Assembly: GCA_027924645.1 (NCBI GenBank)
Contig: BSBN01001752.1
Location: 15,057,001 to 15,121,000, forward strand
Reading direction: 5' to 3'
DNA length: 64,000 nucleotides
Source: Cunninghamia lanceolata
Taxonomy: Eukaryota; Streptophyta; Pinopsida; Cupressales; Cupressaceae
The position numbers and the translations under genes are program-made. The notes beneath the pieces were generated by a model. It ran no database searches. It was not told where the DNA came from and saw only the letters and a program-made list of their open reading frames with translations. Shown in pieces: positions 48,367 through 59,045 of the stretch (position 1 is its first letter; every line of letters begins with the position of its first letter).

Positions 48367-48639
48367 TTGTAGCTTTCACAAAAGCTCAATCAATAAGATT
48401 TACAAATCCACGCGTAGTTGATTTTGCAGAGGAGGTTGGGAGTTCGAACCTTGGAGGGTATAGTCTGTTGACGGTTACATTCGAAAGTTTCGGTCACAAA
48501 ATTCTAGGGTTTCACAAGCAAGATCTATGACATTTCTTACAAAATCGAATGCAATGAGAAAGATAAAATAAAATAGCTTTAATAATCAGGAAAGCCATTT
48601 TGTCTCATCACAGATTTCCTCTAGTCTTTATACCTTTGG

Positions 48640-48930
48640 AATTCGGTCATTGCTCTTATGACTTTGAAGCTCCAAATATTTTTAATATTATAACCCATGA
48701 AAGCGCGTGAAAGCTGTTAGGCACTAGAGCGGGCCCATTGAATGTGCTCTACTCTGAGCTTGAAGGATTCGGTTATATTTTCTTGTTTCTTTTTTCGTGC
48801 AGCCAAATGAAAAGAGGGTAATGAGTGTGCTCTACTCTGAGCTTGAAGGATTCGGTTATATTTTCTATCAAAACATACAATCCAATCCACTCTCAGTTAC
48901 ATTTTCCATCTCTCTTCGGCGCTTGTGTTA
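48640..48930 (+). promoter_or_regulatory. NLR 5' flank with a 40-bp direct repeat
   Basis: GTGCTCTACTCTGAGCTTGA followed by AGGATTCGGTTATATTTTCT occurs at 48744-48783 and 48827-48866, a recent local duplication. The left-hand paralogous flank (~2190) carries one related copy. GGTTATATTTTC is TATA-like and lies 60-70 bp before the ATG, so the promoter core and 5' UTR are probably here. The assignment rests on position and on conservation between the two copies. Confidence 0.5.
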
Positions 48931-50851
48931 ATGGCGTCTTCCTCCTCATCTTCCAAACGTCCACTGCGTCAAAAATTATATGATGCATTCATCAACCACA
49001 GAGGCCCTGACGTAAAAGAAACTGTGGCTTTTGTTCTTTACGAAATACTAGACGAAAATGAATGTTGCGCATTTACTGATGATCGAGAAATAGAATTTGG
49101 AGATTCAATTGACTGTGTCATACAAAATGCCATATACTCTTCTAGTGTGCAAATCGCCATCTTCTCACCACGATATGCAGAGTCATCTTCGTGTCTAGAT
49201 GAGCTGGTTCACATGTTGAAAACTGGGGCTCTGTTTATTCCTGTATTTTGTGATGTGAAGCCTTCTGACCTTCGCTATCCTGACAAGGGAGTTTATAAAA
49301 CTGCATTTGCTAAACATAAAAGAAAGAAGAGATTCAGCAAAAAGAAGCTTGATGAGTGGAAAGCAGCCCTCCACTCTTCCGCAGGCTTCTCTGGCCACGA
49401 ACTCCGCACATCTGAAGACACATCTGAAGAGTAAGACTTGTTTTGTTTTTTCCTATTTTTGTTTCAACCTATTATGATTCATTTTTTAAATTTTTCTTTT
49501 TTACCCTCTCCATATTGATTTTGAATTCTCATTCCCTTAAAATTGTCAGTGATGTCGTAGCGCTGTGTACAAAGATTGCCTCGGCTGTGCAACAAGAGGT
49601 TGGAACGACATTGAAGGGCTTCCCAGGATATGTGGAAGCTGCAAAACGTCAGAAATGTTCAACAACTACATCAGAAGTGGTGAGGAGATTCACATCCAGT
49701 CTTCTGCCCAGAGATTCACATCCAGTGGGCATGCGTTCCAAAGTTGAAAAGATGGTAGGCTTGTTGGAAAACCCAAAAGTTCAAGTTATAGCCGTTGTTG
49801 GTATGGGCGGCTTGGGGAAGACATTTCTTCTCCAAACTGTCTACCAAGCAGAAAAATCCAAGTATGATCATTCTATTTGGCTCTCTATTTCTAAATCTTA
49901 TTCTGTCAAGAATTTGCAACATGATATAGCCTCCCACTTGAGAGATTTAAACATTCCTGATGTAAGTGAAGGGAGAGCGGCTGGATTGATTCGTGGCTAT
50001 CTGGAAGGAAAAAAATGTATTATTGTCCTGGATGATCTGTGGACGCTCTCTACTGAAGATAATCTGATTGATAAACTTGGCCTGCCGTCTGATAAACATT
50101 GTAAAGTTCTGGTTAGCACAAGAAATAAGGAGGTTGCTCTAAATTCAAGAGCTCATATTTATGAGATGAAAAATTTATCAGATGAAGAGAGTTGGAGTCT
50201 GTTTTGTGCCTATGCATTTGCGGATAATGAGGGAAATAAAGAGCCACCGCAGCATCTGGAAGAGGTTGGTCGTGAGATTGTAAAGCAATGTGGAAATTTG
50301 CCACTGGCTATCAAAACGATAGCAGCATCTCTGGCCAACACCACAATCGCAGCAGGCTGGGAGTTCAAGCTCTGTCAGTTTAAAGGGGTAGTTAGTGTCC
50401 ATGTTGATAGTGATCCAATCATGCCTGTTCTCAGATTGAGTTATGACTCTTTGCCTGCACATCTTCAAGCATGTTTTGCTTATCTTTCTTTGTTTCCAGA
50501 GGATGAGGAGATAGATTGTGAATATCTCATAAACCTGTGGATAGGAGAAGGATTCATTCCATCAGGAGAGGGCCAGCAGGAAGTGGCGTGGAGTTGTTTA
50601 TATCAACTATGGGAAGACAAAAGAGAAAGTAGGATAAATAATTCTCTAAGCAAATATTGTAAAGTTCATGATTTGTTATATGATTTGGCCATATACATAT
50701 CCAGAGAAAATAAGTGTGCTGTTTCTCTTGAGGAAGTCTCTTCGAACAGCAGTGGTGGCACTGGCTGGTGTCGGATTTTACCGGCCAACAAAGATATAAA
50801 TGAATATGCCATCTCAGAGATCCGTCCTGTTTGTCTCCGTACACTCTCACT

Positions 50852-52617
50852 TGTTAACCCCAGTTGGCAGTTTTTGGTTGGCAGTGATGTCAACAGCGGT
50901 AACATGTATGATGACTTGGCATAAGGTAAAATGTAATACAAAGAATGCTTGGCAACAATGTTCAAATGACATCCCCTAGCAAGTTGACTTTCGTTTAGAA
51001 TGAACACATGTTGATTGACATATTGGTAAGTGCTGAGAATATTCTGCTTACTGTCTTGAGCAGTTGAAATGTTATTTCACCTTTTTAAGAGGTCATTTCT
51101 CATTTGTTTTGTTGAAGCCCTCCTTAGGGCAAACTGGAACGGCCAATCACTAGTCTCAAGCGCTTTTATCTTTGTTGTTTTGGCATTTCTTTTCATAATT
51201 ATCTGCACAGCGTAGGGTTTGCAAGAGAATCATCAAAAAACATGAAAGAGATCTGTTGAATCTGAAAGCTGACTTCGTAGTTTGCAAGATAATCATGGAA
51301 AATCATGAAGGGGGTCTGTTGTATCTCCAGAAAGGTTTGAAAGTTGACTTCGTGGTCTGCAGTTGTGCCGTTATCATTAAACTACAAGGTATAAGCTGGT
51401 TGTCTGAGGTATCTACGGCAATGATCATTCAAGATTCTGTAAGTATGATCTTAAGAATTCTTTTTCCTTTCTCTGCAGAGTTGTTTTTAGAATCAGCAAA
51501 TACATCTGTCAAGGGTTTTTCAGCAGAGACATCTGTCAAGGGTTCTTTTGAAAGAATACAATTTCTGTATAAGTTTGTATTCTTTAAAACAACACTTTAC
51601 ATATCTATGTGCTTTTATCAAATGGCATTTCTTTGTATGCACAACCATGATTGTTTAGCCCACCGATAATGTGAGATCTTTTATACATATTATTGGTCGT
51701 TATTTTTGAAACCCTAGGGTTTCGCTTGAGTTTTGGCAGTTGGGCATTATAACTGACAGTTGAATCTCGTAACCCTATTGAGGGTTAACAGTTTCATATG
51801 ACTTCTCTTCCTCGAACCGTCTCTGCTTTTCTAAACAAGGAGATTATTGATTGTTTAAAGGACACAGTTACAGAACTATTAATTGGTTTTTATTTCAATT
51901 GCTTGTTTTCTTGGAACTGCCGACAGTAAATGTCTTTGAAAGGAACATCTTCAAATGTATATAAAGATATAATGTAAATGATGTGTGTGTGCAAGTATTG
52001 TTTTGTGTTCTGCACTTACATTGTTGGCAGTATATGTTTTTAGAGAAACAGAGTATTCCTCTGTATGAAAATATCTTCAAAACATTTGTAATTTTTAACA
52101 AGACAGTGATGCCTGTAATCAGTGAGATTCTTTTATATGCCAGTGAGGCAATGTTGTAAGCTAGTGAGACCTGTAATCAGTGAGATTCTTTTATAAGGCA
52201 GTGAGGCATTTTCGAGTGGTTTTATGCCAGGGGCTTTCCACTCAAGAAAATATCTGTGTTATGATATATCATTGATGAGTTTGATTCTCTTGTCTATTTA
52301 CTAATCATGTGTCATTTGTCTTAAAGTCAGTTTATTTACTATGATCTATTTGAACTCATACTATACTCCTATCACTATCTGAAACAATAATACTATGCCC
52401 GAATGAGTCATTATTTTTCAGTCTCAATATTGAGTTGATGCATTCTTGATTTTGATCAATCTATTTAATTCCCCAAATCTTTCATGATGTCATCTACAGT
52501 CAATGGGAATTGTTTTTTCTGCATCAAAGTTTTGAAATACAAATTTGAAGGTCACTAAGTCCTGCATACCACTGATTTACCCCCCCCCCCCCCTCTCAGT
52601 GGTGTTGTGCTCCAACA
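50852..52617 (+). mobile_element. solo LTR (1,766 bp) inserted in the NLR coding exon
   Basis: The segment begins TGTTAACCCC and ends GTGCTCCAACA (TG...CA), flanked by TCACT on both sides (50847-50851 and 52618-52622). Leaving it out with one TCACT joins ...CGTACACTCTCACT to ATCCATGAAC, which reads RTLSLSMNWNITSI in frame, the expected LRR entry of this NLR family. Its 3' part has an R/U5 style (GGGCTTTCCACTCAAGAAAATATCTGTG) and a C-rich tract before the end. No primer-binding site or coding is present, so it is a solo LTR. The ~23 residues that follow LRTLSLVN in the unspliced frame are LTR-encoded and end at TAA 50922. Confidence 0.9.
52106..52210. repeat. 57-bp direct repeat inside the solo LTR
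   Basis: CCTGTAATCAGTGAGATTCT and TTTATA recur at 52,113 and 52,170, with GTGAGGCA-type words around them. Confidence 0.7.
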
Positions 52618-52867
52618 TCACTATCCATGAACTGGAATATTACAAGTATTCTGGCAATCTTGTTTACCGCTATGAGAGGACTGCATGTTCTGGATTTGAG
52701 CTATTTTTACATCTCTACATTGCCTGCATCCATTCGAAAGATGAGACTTCTCAAAGTCTTGAATTTAAGGGGGACAGGGATAGGGATAGGGGAGGTACCG
52801 AAGTGTGTGAGACATCTAAAAAGTCTCTTGTTTCTTGCTCTCCCTTTTAGTTGCAAGTCATTACCAG

Positions 52868-54300
52868 AATGGATAAGTGAACTTAAGTGTCTTCAGCATT
52901 TAGAATGCATGGGTGTTTATCGCATGCCAAAGGGAATATCAAAGCTGGCCTCTTTGAGAATACTGCGATCAAACTGGTTGATTTCGTCAATTTGACCCAG
53001 CTTCAGGAACTATGGTTAGAAGTTAAGCATGAGATGGAGTTGAAGTTGATTGAAGAAGGGATCCTTGTGCAGCTGGTGAATATGCATCGTCTGTGAATCT
53101 GGAATATGCGTCGTCTTTCATTAGTCAGCTTTGCAATGCCAAGTTGGATCTGTGAGTTGGCAAATCTGAGGGAATTGGAGTTATCAAGGTGTGAATGTAG
53201 AGATTATCCAGAGTTGCAAAGAATGCCCAATCTAGTGAGCTTGGAGTTGTCAGGGAATGAGACGTGCACAGAATTGCCGAAGGCGTTTGGAAAGTCGGAA
53301 GGGTTTCCACTCCGTTTCTTAACAATTGAGTCATTTCATGAATTAGAGGAGTTCTTCGGATTGGAGGAGGGAGCGATGGCATGCCTCGAGGAGTTCTATT
53401 TATTGGGTTGTTCCAAAGTGAAGAAAGTGGAGGGATTGGAGCGGTTGAAAAGATTGAAGGTGTTCTATTACCTTGAGCTACAAGGGACGAATGAATGGTG
53501 GTTGACGTTAAAGGAAGGTGGGGAATATTGGAATAAAATCAAAGCCATCAATCCCCACGTAACTATTACTATTATTAATGGCCATCGATTTAGTTAATAT
53601 TGTTATTATGCCTGTAATAATGCCTTCCCTCATATTTAATTTATATTAAAGTTGATTGTGGTTAAATTTTTCCTAGTGATAATTTAGTTAATTCAAGTCT
53701 TCCCTTTATTTACTTTGTATGGAAATTAATTTATTTTTGAGTGCCATAAAATTTTTAATGAGACACAACTCTTAAGAAGAAAATAAAATTTATCTTATGT
53801 CTATTAAAAAATGTTTATATTGGAGATTTAGTTTAAGGCATGATAAAATGGTTTATATTTATTAGTTCTTAATATTATGAAATTTGTTTAATTTTAGAAT
53901 ATTTTCTTTAAATTTAATTAAGATTAATCTAATTAATATAAATATCTTAAATACGTCTATTTGAAAAAGTCAACACATATAGTTTGTAGCTATTTTATTT
54001 ATTTTATTTTATTTTACTTTAGAATTATTTATTTTATTTGTAATACACTTGTTTTATTTTTGTATGTAATTTTTAATTATATGTTACTTTTTAATAGTTT
54101 TAATTTTGTAGTTTTAGTTTTTCTTAACATACGTGAGCTATGTTTTATTTTTCATGTATACAATGATGGCATGACACTCCATACCTTATACTACCATTGT
54201 AGAATGCCTCTTGGCATAATAAAATATATACACATAAATATAAATTAATTTAGATTAATTAATTGATATTTTTTGTGGATGTAGATAAATTTTAATTAAA
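52868..54300 (+). repeat. tandem duplication, block 1 (LRR 3' half plus 3' flank)
   Basis: From TGGATAAGTGAACTTA (52,870) through the LRR end and the AT-rich 3' flank to about 54,300 this block is repeated at 54,511-56,010 in the same order. The shared flank includes AATATTGTTATTATGCCTGT and GATTGTGGTTAAATTTTTCC. After the stop codon it holds no gene; it is probably 3' UTR and intergenic DNA. Confidence 0.85.
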
Positions 54301-54510
54301 TGTTATTTTAGGAAAGTAGATGTAAAAGATAGTGGTACTTAGCTCAATGAATGAAGACAAATGAATTTAATAAGTATTCTAAAATTATTTTATCTTTCAC
54401 TTAGGAATGGTACCTTTCTATCTATATGTTGCCTTAAATTATATGTATGACATGGGCCTCTATCTAGGGCCTATTCCACCTCTAGATCACTTTGCATCCA
54501 TGTTCATGTG

Positions 54511-55340
54511 TGGATAAGTGAACTTAAATGTCTTCAGCATTTAGAATGCTTGGGTGTTGGTCGCATGCCAAAGGGAATATCAAAGCTGGCCTCTTTCAGA
54601 ATACTACGATCATATTCTTTGAAGCTATCCATAGAAGAGGATGAATTCATAAGGTTAGACGATTTGGTCAATATGACTCAGCTTTAGGAACTATGGTTAT
54701 GAGTTAAGCATGCGATGGAGTTGAAAAGGATGGAAGAAGGGATCCTTGCATAGTTGGTGAATATGCATTCTCTGAATCCAGAATATTGGTGAGGGAGCGG
54801 AGCTTCCATAGTTTCTGGAGAATATGAGAGCAATGAAACATCTGGAAAGTCTTATATTAGTCATCTTTGCAGTGCCAAGTTGGATATGTGAGTTGCCAAA
54901 TCTGAGGGACTTAAAGTTAGTAGGGTGTGAATGTAGTGATCTTATCTAGAGTTGTAAAGAATGCCCAATTTAGTGAGGTTGGTGTTGAAAGGAAATAACA
55001 GGGGGAGAGAATTGCCAAAGGCGTTTGGAAAGTCGGGAGTTTTTCCACAGCTCCACTTCACAATTAATTTTTTCACACAATTAGAGGAGTTCCCTGAATT
55101 GGAGGAGGGAGCAATGGCATGTCTCGAGGAGTTACGTATATATTATTCTTTCAAAGTGAAGAAAGTGGAGGGATTGGAGCGGTTGAAAAGACTGAAGCTG
55201 TTTAACTATTCAATTTAATTTGGCTAGAAGAGATAAATGAATGGTGGGAGACATTAAAGGAAGGTGGGCAATACTGGAATAAAATCAAAACCATCAATCC
55301 CCACGTAACTATTACTGATAGCTACTACCAATTTAGTTAA
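54511..55340 (+). pseudogene. LRR fragment of a second NLR copy
   Basis: This copies the LRR 3' half of the gene above. It keeps the segment deleted there (KLSIEEDEFIRL at ~54,625), which shows that the deletion near 52,977 is secondary. Recognisable pieces: WISELKCLQHLECLGVGRMPKG, TQL-stop-ELWL, MPNLVRLVLKGN (54,961), LPKAFGKSGVFPQL, LEEFPELEEGAMACLEEL, KKVEGLERLKRLK. Several stops and frameshifts break it, and no TIR or NB-ARC precedes it. It is followed by the duplicated 3' flank (to ~56,010). Confidence 0.85.
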
Positions 55341-56010
55341 TATTGTTATTATGCCTGTAATTAATGCCTTCTCTCATATTTAATTTATATTAAATTTGAT
55401 TGTGGTTAAATTTTTCCAATGATAATTTAGTTAATTCAAGTCTTCCCTTTATTTATCTTGTATGTAAGTTAATTTATTTTTGAGTGCCATACAATTTTAC
55501 ATTAGACACAATTCTTAAGAAGAAAACAAAATTTATCTTGTCTATAAAAAAATGTTTATATTGGATATTTAGTTTAAGGTATGATACCATGGTTTATATT
55601 TATTAGTTCTTAAGACTATGAAATTTGTTTAATTTTAGAATATTTTTTAAATTTAATTTACATTAATCTAATTAGTATAAATATCATCTATTTTAAAAAG
55701 TCAAAAGCTATAGTTTGGAGCTATTTTATTTATTCAAGAGTTATTTTAGTTTACTTTAGAATTATTTATTTTATTTGTAATATATTTGTATTACTTTTGT
55801 ATGTAACTTTTAATTAAATATATTACTTTTTAATAGTTTTAGTTTTTCTTAACATGTGTGGGCTATGTTTTACTTTTTATGTATACGATGATGGCATGCC
55901 AATCCATACCTTACTACTATTGTAGAATGCCTCTTAGTAATAAAATATATATACGTAAGCATAAATTAATTTAGATTAATTAATTGATAATTTTTATTGA
56001 TGTAGATAAT
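55341..56010 (+). repeat. tandem duplication, block 2 non-coding part
   Basis: AT-rich sequence matching about 53,600-54,300 in order. Substitutions and small indels are scattered along it. No gene. Confidence 0.8.
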
Positions 56011-56041
56011 TTTTTGATGAATACTTCCCATTTAATTTATA

Positions 56042-57300
56042 TTAAAAAGCAATAAATAGTACAATATTCACGAAAAAGGGGCAAGGTGGTAAAAAGACAC
56101 ACCCATCATCAGGCTTCCCCCAAACACCTCTAGGGGTAGCATCATCATTCAACTCCCAACCATTAAGAGCATCAGTTCCATCTTCATTCTCCCTGGGGAC
56201 CGACTGAGGATGGATCAGAGAAATGACGTGTTGCAAAAGAGGAAACCTGCTTATGTTAGGTCACCCAACATCCCACCTTGAAAATGGTGGTTTGCAAGGT
56301 TGAGACCATCCTCCATAAGTAGAAAAATCCCTGGAGGGTTGTTTGTCACAAGAGTGAGAGCCTCAATCACCATAGTCACCACATTTACGATGGGAGGACT
56401 AATTGAAACCATTTTGATACCCTTGAGAGGAGGTGGAGTGAAGCAAAACTTAGGCAACAGTGCAAAAGGAATTGCCCAAATGGTCCAACAACTCTTGAAG
56501 ATGGGCAACTTCAAGTGCAACTTTGCTAGCTTGCACATGAATCTTCATTAACACATTAGAACACATGATAGATTTAGTATACAAATAAAAATGCTTATTA
56601 GCAATACAATGATTGAAAGTAGTAGCATTCCTATCCTTCTAAATGCTAAAAGGAATTTCCACCCTGAAGGCATGCCATATCTGAGTATATTTGCGAGGCA
56701 GGTAGGGCCAATAACCAAGTAAGACCATATACCAAGAGAGAGGAGTAGGTTTGAAATGTCTAAAAAGATCATGGATACAATTCCAAGCTTCCTAAGCCTG
56801 AGGGCAAAACCAAAAAAAGGTGCTTGAGAAACTCAAGGTGCCCGCAGAATAGACAATGAGAGATGGATAGACCCATATGAGCCAGATGAACTCCCAAAGG
56901 GAGGCCTTGGTAGAGAAAACACCAAGAAAAATGGGTCAATTTTAGGCTCCAAGATCGTAGACCAAACACATTAAAACCATCTATTCCAGGTCCCATGAGA
57001 AGGTTGAAGTTGCCAACAGTGATTTAGCTACTCCACTATATACAAGTGTGGGGACAACCAGGAATAATCTTTGCATGGTCTATAATTATGAAAAGGAGTG
57101 TCTAGATACCAATTCCAATCTTTCCACTAAGGTTTGAGTGATCTCACTCCTAACTTATGAATCATCTAATGAGGAATGACATAAATAAGAGACAAGTAAG
57201 TCTCTTGCTCTATGTGAAGAAGCTTGCATTTTTGTTTGAACTCGGGCCATGACAAGAAATTTTTGGTGGCCCTATGCAAAAAGTCAAGCAAAGCTCAAAC
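56042..57300 (-). pseudogene. LINE (non-LTR retrotransposon) C-terminal remnant
   Basis: On the minus strand, HFSWCFLYQGLPLGVHLAHMG then CLFCGHLEFLKHLF (~56,910-56,830) fits the zinc-binding segment that follows reverse transcriptase in plant L1-type LINEs. Further down, a frame reads IWHAFRVEIPF and KDRNATTFNH, also typical of that tail. No RT core was recognised, stops are frequent and the 5' part is missing. Below 56,540 the identity is unclear. Confidence 0.55.
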
Positions 57301-57920
57301 CCTATGTTTAAAAAATTTAAAGGCATGAACCCAAGGCAACTTTGCGAGTGGCCTATCTTGAACTTGCTAAGAACTACTTGAAATCATACATTGTAAATTC
57401 ATCCATAGAAAAACATAAAACAATTAAGCACTAGGAACAAGGTGTTGTTATATGGAGCCTAATCAGACTTGGAGGTTAAATTTTCCCCACTTTTGTCAAT
57501 GCAGTTTCCAGCGAAAGTATTTTATGGGGGAATGGAGGAGGGGCCCCCAAAGAAAAAATTGCCTATTATTTTATAAAAGTGTCAATAGTTATTTTTCTAT
57601 TGGTCGCCTTAAAAAAACCCTATTTTTGTAATCGACATAAGTCTTGATAAAAAGGATAAGGGTTAGGATTTCCATGGATATTGTATCTGTAGCACATTGC
57701 ATCAGATTTGGGTTGCATGAGATTGCTGGTTGTAATCAGTTCTATTTGCTGGATAATAATATTGGACTCTCTGTTGGTGGATGTAGCCTGAGTTTGGGTG
57801 AACCACGTTAAAATCGTCTCTTATTGTTTTCATTTCTGTGTATTTTTCATTCCTCTATTTAATCTTTATTTTCATTTAATTGATATCTTCTACATGCTAT
57901 TCCTAATACAAGGCCCATGG
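57301..57920. other. no recognised gene
   Basis: Nothing recognisable apart from AT-rich non-coding sequence. Confidence 0.45.
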
Positions 57921-57924
57921 CCTT

Positions 57925-59045
57925 TCTGCATTGTGTAAACTTTTTTGTGCTCACAGGTTTAATAAGTGAATCTACATTATTCTCTTAAGTGTCAACCTTC
58001 TTTAGCTCAATCTAACCATTAGCAATCATTTCACCAAAAAAATGGTATTGAAAGTCGACATGCTTAGTCCGTTCATGATACATGGGGTTCTTGGCCAAAC
58101 ATATTGCACTTTGGTTATCACAACCAATCTAAATAATCCTGCAATCAAAACCAATACATGTACACAATCTATGTAACCAAACATCCTACTTAGATACATG
58201 AGTAGTAGCCATATACTTTGCTTTAGTGGTACATAAACCAATAGTAGGTTGTCTTTTACTTATCCAACTCACAACTCCTCCAAACAAAATAAGCACATAG
58301 CCACTAGTGGACCTTCGACTATCCAAGTCACCTGCCCAATCTACATCAACAAAACCATGTATGTTTAATGTCTTATCGACACTGTTGGTACCAAGATAAA
58401 CCAAATAGTAATCAAAAGTACCATACAAATATCTTAACACCCTCTTTGCAAAATTCCAATGTTGTCTACTAGGGTTAGACATAAACCTGCTCAAAACACT
58501 CACTACTTGGGCAATATCTGGTCTAGTGCAAACCATTACTTACATCAAACTTCCTACAACACTAGCATATGGCACATCAGACATATCCTCTAAATCATCT
58601 TCATTCTTAGGTCACATATCTAATGAAAGCCTAGTACCAACTGGTAAAGGAAGTCTAACTGGATTGCAATCCTGCATGCCAAATTTGTGCAAAATAGTAT
58701 TCACATACTTAATTTGTGATAACCAAAGCTTTTTGGTACCTCAATCCCTTTTGATCTCCATTCCCATAATATACTTGGCTGCCCCTAGATCCTTCATGTC
58801 AAATGCACCTGAAAGTTGAGATTTCAACTCACTGATCATACCCTTGATGTTACTGAAAAATAACATATCATCCACATACAAGGCAATAATTAGAATATGA
58901 TCATCAATACATCAAATGTAGACACAATAATCCTCTTCACCTAACAAAGCCTAATTTCAAAACAAATGAATCAAACTTCTGGTACCACATTCTAGGGGAC
59001 TGTTTTAAACCATAAAGAGATTTTTTTAATTTGCATTATGGTAGT
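57925..59045 (-). pseudogene. Copia pol fragment: RT and RNase H
   Basis: On the minus strand: [23 protein letters not shown] (~59,030), LYVDDMLFFSNI with the intact YVDD site (~58,870), GAFDMKDLGAAKYIMGMEIKRD, MVCTRPDIAQVVSVLSRFMSNP (58,536), then RNase H with GFVDVDWAGDLDSRRSTSGYV and CTTKAKYMATT, and TKHVDFQYHFFGEM. Stops interrupt it. Gag, protease, integrase and LTRs are missing. It is the 3' half of a Ty1/Copia polyprotein. Confidence 0.9.

Larger units (their letters stand above)
48931..53599 (+). pseudogene. TIR-NB-ARC-LRR resistance gene with CNL-type NB-ARC, interrupted
   Basis: Exon 1 (48931-49430) encodes a TIR, start MASSSSSSKRP, with YDAFINHRGPDVKET, FTDDREIEFGDSID and SSSCLDELV, whose Glu fits the NADase site. 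The intron is 49431-49549 (phase 2). Exon 2 (from 49550) encodes a linker and NB-ARC: P-loop GMGGLGKT (~aa 250), RNBS-A HSIWLSISKSYSVKN, kinase-2 IIVLDDLW (~aa 323), RNBS-B KVLVSTRN, GNLPLA (~aa 413), CFAYLSLFPEDEEI and VHDLLYD (~aa 538). Kinase-2 ending in W and the RNBS-A and RNBS-D forms are of the CNL class, not TNL. A solo LTR interrupts at 50,852; coding resumes in frame at 52,623 with LRRs (MRGLHVLDL, LKVLNLRG, KSLPEWISEL). A deletion at ~52,977 shifts the frame and a TGA lies at 53,094; the end is NPHVTITIINGHRFS (~53,597). TIR and NB-ARC are intact, so a truncated product is possible. Confidence 0.85.

Noticed and set aside
48441..48450. AGTTCGAACC, a tRNA B-box-like word, as evidence of a tRNA-derived SINE
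   Set aside because: The A-box is weak, the spacing is short, and no cloverleaf, poly-A/T tail or target duplication was seen.
49716..51007. minus-strand ORFs opposite the NB-ARC
   Set aside because: Shadows of the NB-ARC coding strand with no domains.
50925..52599. A normal NLR intron with donor at ~50,926 and acceptor at 52,599
   Set aside because: The stop TAA precedes the donor, and the whole interval is better explained as an LTR insertion.
52022..52617. A shorter solo LTR starting at TGTTGGCAG (52,022)
   Set aside because: It would have no matching target duplication; the 50,852-52,617 interval has TCACT on both sides and restores the frame.
53961..54248. 95-codon ORF rich in F, L, I and Y after the NLR
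   Set aside because: AT-rich 3' flank; the matching part of block 2 does not keep the frame.
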